A DNA stretch of 64,000 bases from an uncultured Collinsella sp. (GCA_902479095.1 CABSNL010000001.1:18022-82021), one strand, 5' to 3'. Shown: positions 43,942 to 53,919, counted from the stretch's first letter. The notes: generated from the letters alone by a model not told the origin. Made by a program: numbers and translations.

Positions 43942-45018
43942 CTAGAACTGGTTCAAGAACCTCATGTCACCAGTCATCAACGTGCGCAGGTCGGGCAGGT
44001 CGTAGCGCAGTGCCGCGACGCGCTCGGCGCCAATACCAAAGGCGAAGCCGGTGTACTTCTCGGGGTCGATGCCGCAGTTGATCAGGACGTTGGGGTCGAC
44101 CATGCCGCAGCCCAAGATCTCGATCCAGCCGCTGTGCTTGCAGAAGTTGCAGCCCTTGCCGCCGCACACGTGGCAGCTCACGTCCACCTCGCAGGAAGGC
44201 TCGGTGAAGGGGAAGAAGTGCGGACGATAGCGCGTCTTGCGGTCCTCGCCAAACATGCACTTAACAAAGTAGTCGAGCGTGCCCTTAAGATCGCCAAAGG
44301 TGATACCCTCGTCGACGACCAGGCCCTCGATCTGGTTGAACTGCGGCAGGTGGCAGGCGTCGGCCGTGTCGGGACGGTAGACGGTGCCCGGGCAGATCAT
44401 GTAGATGGGCGGCTTCTGCGACTCCATGGTGTGGATCTGCACGCCCGAGGTCTGGGTGCGCAGCAGCACGTCGGACTCGCCGTGAGCGTGAGCCTCGGGA
44501 TGCGCGACGCTGCCGGGGTTGTTGTCGACCACATAGAACGTGTCGCGAGCCGAGCGGCTCGGGTGATCCATGGGCGCGTTGAGCGCGGTGAAGTTGTAGT
44601 AGGAGGTATCGACCATAGGGCCGGACTCGACGGTGTAGCCGATGCCGCAGAAGATGTCCTCAGCCTCCTCGATGATCTGCTTGATCAGGTGCTGGTGACC
44701 GATCTGCGGACGGATGCCCGGCAGCGTGATGTCGACGGCCTCGTGCTCGAGTGCGTGCTTGAGGGCGGCGGCCTTCATCTCGGTGGTGCGCTCGTCGAGC
44801 ATGCCCTCGATCAGTTGGCGCATCTCGTTGGCGCGTTTGCCCATCATGGGACGATCCTCGGGAGCGAGCTTGCCCATCATGCGCATCAGGCCGGTGATAC
44901 GGCCCTTGCGGCCGAGCAGCTCAACGCGCGCGGCCTCGAGCTTGGCGGCGTCGTCAGCGCTAGTGACGAGCTCCTTGGCCTCTTCCTCGAGTTTGACCAG
45001 ATCATCAATCAGACTCAT
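43942..45018 (-). CDS. pheS: Phenylalanyl-tRNA synthetase alpha subunit
   Basis: The 358-aa catalytic subunit of class II PheRS, with an N-terminal coiled coil, motif 1 (HPEAHAHGE region), motif 2 (GTVYRPDTADACHLPQFNQIEGLVVD) and motif 3 (GFAFGIGAERVAALRYDLPDLR). A Cys-rich loop, CHVCGGKGCNFCKHSG, is present, as in many relatives. The start at 45018 follows GAAAGGGAAG. It is first in the pheST operon, under T-box control. Confidence 0.97.
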   Translation of the reverse strand: MSLIDDLVKLEEEAKELVTSADDAAKLEAARVELLGRKGRITGLMRMMGKLAPEDRPMMGKRANEMRQLIEGMLDERTTEMKAAALKHALEHEAVDITLPGIRPQIGHQHLIKQIIEEAEDIFCGIGYTVESGPMVDTSYYNFTALNAPMDHPSRSARDTFYVVDNNPGSVAHPEAHAHGESDVLLRTQTSGVQIHTMESQKPPIYMICPGTVYRPDTADACHLPQFNQIEGLVVDEGITFGDLKGTLDYFVKCMFGEDRKTRYRPHFFPFTEPSCEVDVSCHVCGGKGCNFCKHSGWIEILGCGMVDPNVLINCGIDPEKYTGFAFGIGAERVAALRYDLPDLRTLMTGDMRFLNQF

Positions 45019-45099
45019 GTCTTCCCTTTCGTCTCTCGCACATCCGCGCTCCGGGACGGCTGACGCCGCCCGATGTTGCGGATACGCGGCCCGGTTCGG

Positions 45100-45400
45100 T
45101 AACAAAAAAAAACCACCCTCGGGCATGTACATTGCCCAAGGACGGTTGAATTCCGCGGTACCACCTTGTTTGACCCGGCGGATGTCTGGCCCGCCGCGCC
45201 CACTCTGTGCCTCTTGTCGCGAGGCTCACGGCTTCCCTACTGGGACTTTGCTGCCACTGGCCGCGTGCCCGTTGAGGTCGCTGCTCGGGAGTGAACGCTT
45301 GGCCCTTGCCACCGCAGGAAGGCTTGCAGCCCACGACCTTCCCTCTCTTGCCGGCGACGCGGCGGGCAAAACCCTCTCCGTCAACGCATTGGGCTATAGG
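45100..45400 (-). promoter_or_regulatory. T-box leader of pheST
   Basis: On the complement, the conserved T-box AAGGTGGTACCGCGG (45152-45167 region) precedes a terminator hairpin (CCGTCCTTGGGC/GCCCGAGGGTGG) with nine T residues (45104-45146). Uncharged tRNA should pair with the T-box bulge and favour the antiterminator. The control of pheST implies a phenylalanine specifier, but I could not place the UUC codon in stem I with confidence. The 5' boundary is approximate; a TATCCT near 45398 may be the -10. Confidence 0.88.
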
Positions 45401-45524
45401 ATAACACATTTCGCGAGCGCATCGCCGCGTTCCGTTTTGTTCGCGCTGGGTACAAGGCAGGTAGCTGTGCAAACTGGCCGCGCACCCGCTTGCGGCGCTC
45501 GGCCTGTGAGATTAAGGATACGGT

Positions 45525-47108
45525 ATGGGAAAGAAACTCGATAAGAAGGCCAAGGCCGCCGTGGCAAAGGCCGCCAAGGGCGTCAAGGCCGCTAAAGTCG
45601 ACAAGGCCGTCAAAAAGTTCCGCAAACTCGAGGGCAAGCTGTGGACTCGCGAGTATCTGCTCAAGATTGCCGAGTTCGATGGAGCGACGATTGCTCCTGC
45701 CAACGGCGCTGCCGCCCGTGCCGACGCCATGGGCACGCTTGCTGGCGAGCATCACAAGCTGCTGACCAGCGAGAAGTCCGTTGAGCTCGTGCACTCTCTC
45801 GCGCGTGAGACGGTCGCGGGCGAAAAGATCGACGACCCGCAGCTGCTCGACGAGATCCGCGTGCTCGGCCGCGACCAGCGCGAGGCAAGCGCCATCCCCA
45901 CCGAGGAGGCCGAGGCCTGGACCAGGCTCACCTGCGAGGCAGACGCCGTGTGGCACAAGGCCAAGACGGCCAATGACTGGGCGAGCTTTGAGCCCTATGT
46001 GGATAGAATCGTCGCCCAGCTTAAGCATCAAGCCGAGCTCATGGACCCCAAGCGCGACCCATACGACGTGTGGCTCGACCAGTACGAGCGCGGCCTTTCC
46101 ACCGAGAGCTTCGACGCGTTTTGCGACGAGGTTAAGGCCACGGTCATGCCGCTCGTGCACGCCATCGGCGAGCGCGGCCAGCAGCCCGCTGCAGACTTTT
46201 TGCACGCCCGCGTGCCCGAGGCCGCCCAGCGCGCCATGAGCTTCGACCTGATGAAACTCGTCGGCCTAGACCTGGACGACACCACGCTTGCCTTTACCGA
46301 GCATCCGTTTAGCGAGGGCTTTGCCGTGGGCGACGCGCGCATCGCGACGCACATCTACGAGGACGACTGCATCTCCAATGTCTACAGCATCATCCACGAG
46401 GCGGGACACACCATGTACGAGCTGGGCGTCAATCCCGCCTATGCGCGCACCTGCCTGGAGGGCGGCACCTCCATGGGCATCCACGAGAGCCAGAGCCGCT
46501 TCTTTGAGAACACCGTGGGTCGCAGTCGCGCCTTTATGGGACCGCTGCTCGAGGTGCTGCGCCGTCACGCGCCCGAGGTCTACGGCGACGTCGATGAGGA
46601 CACGCTCTACCGCGCCGTGAACATCGCGCAGCCGTCGCTGATCCGCACCGAGGCCGACGAGCTCACCTACCCGCTGCATATTATGGTGCGCTACCAGATC
46701 GAGCGTATGCTGTTTGCCGGCGAGGCCACGGCCAAGGATATCCCCGCGCTTTGGAATCGCTTTATGAACGAGTACCTGGGCATCCCCGTTCCCGACGACA
46801 CGCGCGGCTGCCTGCAGGATACGCACTGGAGCGGCGGCTCGTTTGGCTACTTCCCCACGTATGCGCTGGGTAGCGCCTACGACGCCATGTTTGTGCCGGC
46901 CATGTGCCGCGACGGTGTCGACCTCAACGGCGCCTGTGCGAGCGGCGACCTGACACCTGTCCGCGCCTGGCTGGGCGAGCACATTTGGCAGTGGGGCCGC
47001 GCCAAGGACGCGCCGGAACTCATCAAGGGCGCCTGCGGCATGGACTTTGACGCCCGCTACTACTGCAGCTACCTGCAGGACAAGTTCACCACGCTGTACC
47101 AACTGTAA
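45525..47108 (+). CDS. Metallocarboxypeptidase, M32 (Taq) family
   Basis: A zinc carboxypeptidase removing C-terminal residues from peptides; cytoplasmic. The 527-aa product has the HEAGH zinc motif (IIHEAGHTMYELG) with GIHESQSRFFEN supplying the third ligand, and the family motifs TEHPF and IRTEADELTYPLHI, with GYFPTYALGSAYDA near the C-terminus. The first 40 residues are unusually rich in Lys and Ala. It is divergent from pheST and followed by a strong terminator. Confidence 0.94.
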   Translation: MGKKLDKKAKAAVAKAAKGVKAAKVDKAVKKFRKLEGKLWTREYLLKIAEFDGATIAPANGAAARADAMGTLAGEHHKLLTSEKSVELVHSLARETVAGEKIDDPQLLDEIRVLGRDQREASAIPTEEAEAWTRLTCEADAVWHKAKTANDWASFEPYVDRIVAQLKHQAELMDPKRDPYDVWLDQYERGLSTESFDAFCDEVKATVMPLVHAIGERGQQPAADFLHARVPEAAQRAMSFDLMKLVGLDLDDTTLAFTEHPFSEGFAVGDARIATHIYEDDCISNVYSIIHEAGHTMYELGVNPAYARTCLEGGTSMGIHESQSRFFENTVGRSRAFMGPLLEVLRRHAPEVYGDVDEDTLYRAVNIAQPSLIRTEADELTYPLHIMVRYQIERMLFAGEATAKDIPALWNRFMNEYLGIPVPDDTRGCLQDTHWSGGSFGYFPTYALGSAYDAMFVPAMCRDGVDLNGACASGDLTPVRAWLGEHIWQWGRAKDAPELIKGACGMDFDARYYCSYLQDKFTTLYQL

Positions 47109-47130
47109 AGCTTAGGCGACACGCCAACGC

Positions 47131-47169
47131 AAAGGGGGCGCCGCAGGATCTATCCCGCGGCGCCCCTTT
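47131..47169. terminator. Bidirectional terminator between the M32 and glmM genes
   Basis: AAAGGGGGCGCCGC, a 12-base loop, GCGGCGCCCCTTT. A and T runs flank both sides, so it can serve both convergent genes. Confidence 0.85.
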
Positions 47170-47195
47170 ACACCCAGTCACCAACCCGACAGTTA

Positions 47196-47233
47196 GGGAC
47201 GTTCCTATTGTGCCGGCAGAAAAGGAACGTCCC
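47196..47233. repeat. Short palindromic repeat
   Basis: GGGACGTTCC, an 18-base spacer containing gccggc, and GGAACGTCCC. It lies between convergent genes just beyond the terminator and resembles the arms of the larger repeat at 10616-10749 (both begin AGGGAC). Confidence 0.5.
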
Positions 47234-47256
47234 CAAGTGCCAGATTGGCCGCGTAA

Positions 47257-48588
47257 CTAAAGAGCCTCGAGCGCGTTGGCGATGCGCTTCATGGCAGCAT
47301 CGGCGGATGCTTGGTCGGGCGCCTCGGCCAGCACGCGGATAACCGACTCGGTTCCGCTCTTGCGCACGAGCACGCGGCCCTCGCCTGCCAGCGCAGCCTC
47401 GGCCTCGGCGATGGCGTTCTGCACGCCCATGTTCTCGAGCGCGGCGTCCTTGTCCGCCACGTGCACGGCCACCTGCGCCTGCGGCAGCAGTTTGCACGGA
47501 GCCGTGAGCTGCGAGAGCGTCTCGCGCTCGGCACGAATCACTTCCATCACACGCAGCGAGGTCATAATGCCGTCGCCCGTGCGCTCGATATCGCCAAAGA
47601 TCGTATGGCCCGTCTGCTCGCCGCCCAGGCTGTAGCCGCCCTCGCGCATCTTGGCATACACGTGACGGTCGCCCACGCCGCTGGTCACGGCGCTCAGTCC
47701 GGCAAGCTCCAGCGACTTGAGCAGACCAAAGTTGCTGGCGATCGTCGGCACCACGGTACCGCCCGAGAGACGCCCGTGCTTGTTCAGGTACACGCCGCAC
47801 ACGTACAGGATCTGGTCGCCGTCGACCACGCGGCCGCGCTCGTCCACGGCCAGGCAGCGGTCGGCATCGCCGTCGTAGGCAAAGCCCACGTCCAGACCCT
47901 GCTCCACCACGTGGCGCTGCAGGCGCTCCATATGCGTGGAGCCGCAGTCGACATTGATGTTAAAGCCGTCGGGCGCGGCGTTGATCACGCGCACGTCGGC
48001 ACCGAGCGCGTCAAACACCGGCTTGGCCACCGAGGAAGCCGAGCCGTTGGCGCAGTCGATACCGATCTTGACGCCCTGCAGCGAAAAGTTCGCACTTGCA
48101 ATGAGCGAAGCAATGTAGCGGTTGCGACCCTGCATGTAGTCCACCGTGGCGCCGATGTGGTTACCCGTGGCCAGCGGCACCTCGCTCTTGCCATCGATAT
48201 AGTCCTCGATGAGCTCCAGTACGTCCTCGTCCATCTTAAAGCCGTCGCTGTTGACGAGCTTAATGCCGTTATCGCAAAACGGGTTGTGGCTCGCGCTGAT
48301 CATGATGCCGCAATCGAAGCAGCCTTCCACGGTCTGATGCGCTACGCCCGGCGTGGGGATCACGTGCAGCATATAGGCGTCCGCACCGCTCGCGACCAGG
48401 CCGCTCACCAGCGCCGCCTCGAACATGTAGCTCGAACGACGCGTGTCCTTGCCCACGATCACGCGTGCCTTGCGCTCGCGGTTGGCACCGTAATACCAGC
48501 CCACAAAACGGCCAATCTTATAAGCGTGCTCTACCGTCAGCCCAACGTTGGCCTCACCGCGAAAGCCGTCGGTGCCAAAGTACTTCAT
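47257..48588 (-). CDS. glmM: Phosphoglucosamine mutase
   Basis: Converts glucosamine-6-phosphate to glucosamine-1-phosphate for UDP-GlcNAc and peptidoglycan synthesis. The 443-aa product has FGTDGFRGEAN, the phosphoserine loop GIMISASHNPFCDNGIKL, the metal loop DGDADRC, the sugar loop GGEQTGH and the phosphate loop RKSGTESVIRV. AAGGAGAG lies upstream. It follows the DUF4012 gene by 83 bases. Confidence 0.97.
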   Translation of the reverse strand: MKYFGTDGFRGEANVGLTVEHAYKIGRFVGWYYGANRERKARVIVGKDTRRSSYMFEAALVSGLVASGADAYMLHVIPTPGVAHQTVEGCFDCGIMISASHNPFCDNGIKLVNSDGFKMDEDVLELIEDYIDGKSEVPLATGNHIGATVDYMQGRNRYIASLIASANFSLQGVKIGIDCANGSASSVAKPVFDALGADVRVINAAPDGFNINVDCGSTHMERLQRHVVEQGLDVGFAYDGDADRCLAVDERGRVVDGDQILYVCGVYLNKHGRLSGGTVVPTIASNFGLLKSLELAGLSAVTSGVGDRHVYAKMREGGYSLGGEQTGHTIFGDIERTGDGIMTSLRVMEVIRAERETLSQLTAPCKLLPQAQVAVHVADKDAALENMGVQNAIAEAEAALAGEGRVLVRKSGTESVIRVLAEAPDQASADAAMKRIANALEAL

Positions 48589-48671
48589 GCGCTCTCCTTA
48601 CAAAATAGGGGCGAACAGATTGCCTGTCCGCCCCAAAATGGTACTCGATTATCTGCGCTACCAGAAAAACC

Positions 48672-50984
48672 CTACGCCGACGCGCTGTCGCGAGCCGCCT
48701 GGCATGTAGGAGTCTGACGCAGCGTAAGCGGCTTGTCCCCCGCCTCGGCCGACGTGGTCAGCGTATACGTGATCGTCGTCGTCTCGCCAGCATGCAGGTC
48801 AACGGTTCCTGAATAGCAGGGAACTCCGTGCCAAGTGGCAGCGAACAGTCCAAACTGAGTCCCCTCGACGGTTAGATCGGTAATGCTGCCGCCTGTCGGC
48901 GCAAACAGTGATACATACAAGCGCTCATCGTCACGCGAGGTCCCAGGCGCGCTGGCCGCTACGTAGTCGGGCAGCTTACCTGCCTCCTCCTGCGTCATGA
49001 TGTTCGTCAGGGTAACGGTGATGCGATACGAGCAAGCGCCGTCGCCGTTCTTCACGCCCTGACCAATCTGCGTATCGGCGTTCAGATACCAGTCGAGCTT
49101 GGAGAAGCTCAGGTTGTTAAAGTAGACACCAGCAACGGGATCTTCACTCGGGTCATCCGGATCGGGCAGTGAGGCGTCGATGTTCATCTCCTTGATAGCG
49201 TTCTGCTCGTCATCGTTTTTCATCCACGCGATCAGGCGGCCCTCTTCGGCACCGCGCTCAACGGCGCTGACAAGGTTCGCAACATCGACGTCGCCGATAC
49301 CGCCAAGGATCTTGTCAAAGGCAGCGCTGGCGACGGATGCAAAGATGCCGTCCGACTCCTCGACCGGATAGTTCCAGTACACATCATGCATAAGCACCTT
49401 CGCCGCGTTAGTACCGTCAACGACTGTACCGTCGGGCAGTGAAACATTACCCACGAGGCCCAACAGATACTGCAGGAATACCGGATCGATACCAATGACG
49501 CCATCGACGTCCTGACCATATTCAGACTTCCACAGCGCGGCGACACGCTGTGAATTACGGGGCCAGTCGGGCGAATAGGTGTTGCCCGAGATGTATAGGT
49601 TGCTGTGGTCACCAAACAGCGTCTCATCTTCTTCGTCGACGCTCTCAACCGCCTCGTCTTTGCTGCGCGCAATGCAGGGAACAAACTCGCCAATCGACAT
49701 CTGGCCGTCGGTGACCGAAATCAGACCCTGCGAACCGCCAAAGCCGCCGCAGGCACGAATCTCGACGTTGTTCATGGCGTACATAAGGTAATGACGCGTC
49801 TGGCCGTTGGCGCCGAGCATCTGGGGAAGGACGGGGGCGACCTTCTCCGCCGCGTCAACCGCGCCGTTGAGGGTGGCAAAGCCGTCCTTGGCCTTATCGA
49901 CCAGCTCGGTCACCTGGGAAATATGAGTATCGCCAATGCCCTGGATCTTCTCGTTGGCGCTCTTGAACACCTTCGAGCTGCTGGAAAGCGAATCGGCGAC
50001 CGCCTGCAGCGCGGACACGTTAATCATGCCGTCCTGGAACAGCTTGCCGGGCGTAGCCTGCGAGAGGTTGTCGGCCATGGGAACCAGCGCATTGCTCGAG
50101 ACATCGGACAGGGCGTCAATCATGGTGCGGGCCGCATTGATATCGCTGCCATACACCGGGATAAACGAAGCCGCCGTCCACAGCGGGCTCGAGGTCTCCG
50201 CCTTCATGCTGTCGCAGAGCTCATCGATCTTCTTCGCGTCGTCGGGCAGCGTCGAAAAATCGCCCGACGTGACCTTGTCCTTAAGGCCACCGACAATCTC
50301 GACAGCCTCCTTCGCTTCGCTCTTTACGGTCTTTGCCGAGTTAAGCAGCATAAAGCCGCTTGCGCCAAGCGCAACGAGAAGCACCGCGACTACAGCGGCA
50401 ATAATGGCGCCGGTGTGACGCTTTTTGCGCTCGCCCTTGCGATGGCGATGACGGACCAGACCGCCAGAGGTCGAACTCGACGAAGCGTCGCTACCGTAGT
50501 TCAAACCAAAATCGTAATAATCTTCCTTGGAACCCGAACCCGCAAACTCGGCACCGCTATCATCCAGGCGGGCGAACGTGCCAGTCTCGGAGGCGCCGGT
50601 GTAAATCGTGCCAAGGTTACCCGTAAGCCCCGCGCCACCGGCAGAGGGAGTATTGTTGGCGGCCTTGCCGGCATTAACGTTGCCGGCGCCATTCGCGGCG
50701 TTGGCAGCACCCGCGTTGTTCGCGGGTACCGAAGGAGCCCCGCTCGGCTGCGACGTGGAGGTTGCACCGTCCGCAAAGACATTTCCTCTTGCACGGCCGG
50801 TCTTTTTTGCCTTTTGAGACTGCTCGTACAGAGCGGTAAACATCGCCGTCTCGCCCGGGGACACGCGCTTACCGGAACCGCCCTGTCCAGCGCCGCCCGG
50901 CGTGCCGGCCTTACCAGCCCCGTTCGGACGCGGCGGAACTGCAGGGCGGCCGCTATCGCTGCCCTTAAAGTGATTACCAGCCAT
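48672..50984 (-). CDS. DUF4012 membrane-anchored protein
   Basis: A 770-aa protein. Residues 1-185 are low complexity, rich in Gly, Ala, Asn and Pro, and presumably cytoplasmic. A basic stretch (RHRHRKGERKKRHTG) precedes one membrane helix (AIIAAVVAVLLVALGASGFMLL). The large outside region has the DUF4012 features (YLMYAMNNVEIRACGGFGGSQGLISVTDGQM, SPDWPRNSQRVAALW, GVIGIDPVFLQYLLGLVG). The family is linked to cell-envelope polysaccharides in Gram-positive bacteria, but its function is not established. ATG at 50984 follows GAGGA. Confidence 0.85.
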   Translation of the reverse strand: MAGNHFKGSDSGRPAVPPRPNGAGKAGTPGGAGQGGSGKRVSPGETAMFTALYEQSQKAKKTGRARGNVFADGATSTSQPSGAPSVPANNAGAANAANGAGNVNAGKAANNTPSAGGAGLTGNLGTIYTGASETGTFARLDDSGAEFAGSGSKEDYYDFGLNYGSDASSSSTSGGLVRHRHRKGERKKRHTGAIIAAVVAVLLVALGASGFMLLNSAKTVKSEAKEAVEIVGGLKDKVTSGDFSTLPDDAKKIDELCDSMKAETSSPLWTAASFIPVYGSDINAARTMIDALSDVSSNALVPMADNLSQATPGKLFQDGMINVSALQAVADSLSSSSKVFKSANEKIQGIGDTHISQVTELVDKAKDGFATLNGAVDAAEKVAPVLPQMLGANGQTRHYLMYAMNNVEIRACGGFGGSQGLISVTDGQMSIGEFVPCIARSKDEAVESVDEEDETLFGDHSNLYISGNTYSPDWPRNSQRVAALWKSEYGQDVDGVIGIDPVFLQYLLGLVGNVSLPDGTVVDGTNAAKVLMHDVYWNYPVEESDGIFASVASAAFDKILGGIGDVDVANLVSAVERGAEEGRLIAWMKNDDEQNAIKEMNIDASLPDPDDPSEDPVAGVYFNNLSFSKLDWYLNADTQIGQGVKNGDGACSYRITVTLTNIMTQEEAGKLPDYVAASAPGTSRDDERLYVSLFAPTGGSITDLTVEGTQFGLFAATWHGVPCYSGTVDLHAGETTTITYTLTTSAEAGDKPLTLRQTPTCQAARDSASA

Positions 50985-51133
50985 AAAGAAATCCTCGCAA
51001 TTGAGTCGCAATGAAAAAGTCCATAACGTTACTAGTTTATGGCATTTTGAGCATCGACAGCTAAACTCCAGACACGGACATCAATTGGCGAAAATGCGGC
51101 ACAACACCTTTTCTGTCTTGGCGGCGGCGCTAG

Positions 51134-52156
51134 CTACACCGTGAGGAACATCATCACGATGATCATGGCAAAGCCGATAAGGTCGGTCGGCAAAAATACC
51201 GTGCCCAGCATAACGGCGCTGGTGATGGTCGCCGAGACCGGCTCCACGGTTCCAATGAGGCTCGCACGCACCGAGCCGATGTCCTTAACGCCCTGCATAT
51301 ACAGCATGTAGGCAAAAAACGAGCCAATGACCACGAACACCGCGAGCGCCTCGATACCGGCGGCATCGAGCGCCGGCATATGAGCCCAAGGCCGAACGAA
51401 AGCACACGAAACGATGCCCGCCGTGAGCATGGCAGAGCCTGTAACGATGGGACTGCCGTATTCGGACAGAATCTTGGCGGGAATCACCGCCATACAGGCG
51501 GCGCTAACCGCACACATAAGGCCTGCGACCAGGCCAAGCGGCGATATGCTCAGACTGGTAGGGTCGCCGCCGGTAGCGATCAAAAACGTACCGCCCAGAG
51601 CCAAGCCAATGCCGATAACCTCGCGCGTGCGCGGCCTGCGGCGGTCGATAACGCAGGTGTATCCCATAATGATGACCAGCTGCAGGCACTGAAGCACCGT
51701 CGCGGTTCCGGCATTGGTCAGGCGCACGGCCGAAAGATAGCAGAACTGGTTGAACAGCAGGCCAAAAGCGGTAAAAAGCAGCAGTTGTCTGCGGTCGGCG
51801 GGCGTGGTCCAGAGTTTAACCAGACGCTCGCGATCGCGCGTGACCACCACGGCCATAAAGAGCAGACCGGCGAGAATCTGGCGCACACTCATAAGCCACA
51901 GGGTATCAACGTGATAGGTATCGAACAGGAAGCTCGCGCTGGTACCCGAAAAACCCCAAAACGAACCACCCACCAGCGTGGCCAGAACGCCCGTAATCAT
52001 CTTGCGCGTCGACGCACTGTTCAGGCGGTCGCGCCATGCACGGCGGGTACTGCGGCTGAGCTCGTCAGTGCCCTCGGGCACATCAATGTTCGATATATCG
52101 GTCATCGGCACCGAAGCCCCTGCGCCTTCGGCCTGCTCGACACACTCTTTGCTCAT
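51134..52156 (-). CDS. EamA/DMT-family exporter
   Basis: A 340-aa membrane protein with ten hydrophobic helices in two EamA repeats (first from ITGVLATLVGGSFWGFSGTSASFLF, second from LGLVAGLMCAVSAACMAVIPAKIL). The cytoplasmic N-terminal extension is about 60 residues. Each repeat ends in the conserved pattern, including SLIGTVEPVSATITSAVMLGTVF. Substrates of such drug/metabolite transporters cannot be told from sequence. The start at 52156 has GGGGAG five bases upstream. It is monocistronic. Confidence 0.87.
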   Translation of the reverse strand: MSKECVEQAEGAGASVPMTDISNIDVPEGTDELSRSTRRAWRDRLNSASTRKMITGVLATLVGGSFWGFSGTSASFLFDTYHVDTLWLMSVRQILAGLLFMAVVVTRDRERLVKLWTTPADRRQLLLFTAFGLLFNQFCYLSAVRLTNAGTATVLQCLQLVIIMGYTCVIDRRRPRTREVIGIGLALGGTFLIATGGDPTSLSISPLGLVAGLMCAVSAACMAVIPAKILSEYGSPIVTGSAMLTAGIVSCAFVRPWAHMPALDAAGIEALAVFVVIGSFFAYMLYMQGVKDIGSVRASLIGTVEPVSATITSAVMLGTVFLPTDLIGFAMIIVMMFLTV

Positions 52157-52387
52157 TCCACTCCCCCGAAACAGTCTGGAAGCAATTCGGCTTACCTTAC
52201 CACGGCAAAGGCACCAGCTGGAGGCTTGTCCGTTTATCGGTAGGACAATTCCGCAGACGTCTTTCCATAGCTCGATACCACAATGGGCTTGCATTATGCA
52301 ACAGCCAAATCGCGGCAGCAGGCTCTTTTGAAATGGATATGACAAAGCCCCCGAATTCCACAATGTAAGCGATTTTTAAAAATGTTC

Positions 52388-52416
52388 TTGCCACCGAGTT
52401 CAGGCTCCGTTATATT
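52388..52416 (+). promoter_or_regulatory. Promoter of tRNA-Val
   Basis: TTGCCA, 17 bases, TATATT, ending 29 bases before the tRNA. The rest of 52157-52387 holds nothing I can name. Confidence 0.75.
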
Positions 52417-52445
52417 ATCCCTTGCGCGCTTGCGCACCCTTGATC

Positions 52446-52520
52446 GGGCGTTTAGCTCAGGGGGAGAGCGCTTCCCTGACACGGAAGAGGTCAGAAGTTC
52501 AAATCTTCTAACGCCCACCA
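52446..52520 (+). tRNA. tRNA-Val (anticodon GAC)
   Basis: A 75-base tRNA with acceptor GGGCGTT/AACGCCC, anticodon loop CTGACAC (GAC), T-loop AGTTCAAATCT and an encoded CCA. A terminator, CAGCTCAGAGGC/GTCTCTGAGCTG with TTTTGTTTT, follows at 52528-52563. It is at the left edge of an accessory gene stretch. Confidence 0.96.
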
Positions 52521-52910
52521 AATGTTCACAGCTCAGAGGCTATGTCTCTGAGCTGTTTTGTTTTATGTCGCCAAATCCGCTGGCAACTCCAACCGTCATC
52601 GCAACGTAACATCAATTCACCTGACGAATGGCTGCCAAACAAATTCAATACCCCAACATCAACAACAGCCGGGCACAAAACTGCGCCGCAAACTGCTCCA
52701 ACCACCCTGCCCATGTACAAAACCGCGTCAGCGACCCAAGTGCCTATCCCGGCTGACTCCGTAGTCAATCAAAACCGCCCCAATAGCCACCGAGGCCGAG
52801 ACCAACACGTCTCGAACCCATCCGCACCGCAAGTTCTCCGCAAAACGCCGCGATGTCTGCGCCCTGCGGTATCCTTGAGCCACTTGCACCTGCAGCACCA
52901 AGGAGCCGCC

Positions 52911-53597
52911 ATGCGCACCGAGCTCGATGTTCCCTTTTCGCACAAAGAAGAAGCCAAGGCGCTGGGCGCCAAATGGGACCGGACCAAGAAGATCTGGTAT
53001 GTACCCAGCGGCGTCAACCCCGAGCCCTTTGCCGAGTGGCTGCCCGGTATTGACCGGTCCGACCCCTCTGCGCCGTATATATATCTAGTACTGGGCAAGC
53101 GCGAATGCTGGAAGTGTCACAAAGAGACCTCGGTCGCGGCCTTCGGCATTCCCTATCGAACCGATAGCGACGAGAGCATCGCCATCGCGCACGCGCCCAA
53201 CGAAGCCGGGCACATTGCCATCGACACGGCCAATGCCAACGCACTCGCCATCGTGCCCGCTCTTGGCTGCGTGCCGGGCGAGATCCGCGACTACCTTCAT
53301 AAGCGCTGCGGCTACAAGCCCGTAGGCGCGCGAGCCTCCAAAGCCCCGTCGCTCGGCAACACGTGCACCAGTTGCGACGCGCTGCAAGGCAGCCGCTATC
53401 TGTTCGAGGAGCCCTCGTCCCCGTTTGCCCTCACTGCCATCAACAAGCTGCCGGCACTGGAGTTTGTGCGCGTCGAAGTTGCCGGCGTCTTTGGCGTCCC
53501 GGCCACGCGTACCGACTTTGACCAGGCGCTCTTTACCTGGGCACGCGACCATCACGCCGAGTTCCACAAGCAACTCGGTGAGGGGATTTATTTGTAG
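52911..53597 (+). CDS. DUF5710-containing protein
   Basis: A 228-aa soluble protein. The first 40 residues (LDVPFSHKEEAKALGAKWDRTKKIWYVP) match the DUF5710 module found in phage and plasmid DNA-processing proteins. The remainder carries CxxC-type pairs (CWKCHKE, CTSCDAL) that could bind zinc, and a domain I do not recognise. AGGAG lies five bases before the ATG at 52911; the open frame upstream is not used. No signal peptide. Confidence 0.72.
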   Translation: MRTELDVPFSHKEEAKALGAKWDRTKKIWYVPSGVNPEPFAEWLPGIDRSDPSAPYIYLVLGKRECWKCHKETSVAAFGIPYRTDSDESIAIAHAPNEAGHIAIDTANANALAIVPALGCVPGEIRDYLHKRCGYKPVGARASKAPSLGNTCTSCDALQGSRYLFEEPSSPFALTAINKLPALEFVRVEVAGVFGVPATRTDFDQALFTWARDHHAEFHKQLGEGIYL

Positions 53598-53634
53598 AGG
53601 CAAAAGACACTCACAGCCAACTCCTCCGCATCAC

Positions 53635-53919
53635 CTATCCCTCGTCGCCGGCGTCGTACACGATATCGAGGCCACAAACAGAGCATTTCTCCGGATACAC
53701 CGGCATATGAACGCCCGTGCGTTTCCTCACTTCGTCACTGAGTTTGTCGTGCGCATCGATGAACCGAATGTCGAGACACGGTATTTGCGAGCCGCAGCAA
53801 GGGCAGGCAACGACAAACGACCCGCAATCAACCTCTACGCTCGGAAACATATTGTTGTCGATAAGGGCACGCGGCAGTTTTCCGTACTTCCCCATCGCGA
53901 CATCGCCTCGCCAGCTCAT
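53635..53919 (-). CDS. Small zinc-ribbon-like protein, 94 aa
   Basis: It contains two CxxC knuckles (CPCCGSQIPC at about 38-47 and CSVCGLD near 80), consistent with one zinc ribbon. The N-terminal part is basic (MSWRGDVAMGKYGKLPRALID). GGGGAG precedes the ATG at 53919. It is convergent with the DUF5710 gene. Function unknown. Confidence 0.55.
   Translation of the reverse strand: MSWRGDVAMGKYGKLPRALIDNNMFPSVEVDCGSFVVACPCCGSQIPCLDIRFIDAHDKLSDEVRKRTGVHMPVYPEKCSVCGLDIVYDAGDEG

Noticed and set aside
52446..52520. Integration site duplication at tRNA-Val
   Set aside because: No second copy of the tRNA 3' end was found downstream to about 56.5 kb.
52526..52768. 80-residue minus-strand frame after tRNA-Val
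   Set aside because: Overlaps the tRNA terminator; no start signal or recognisable sequence.
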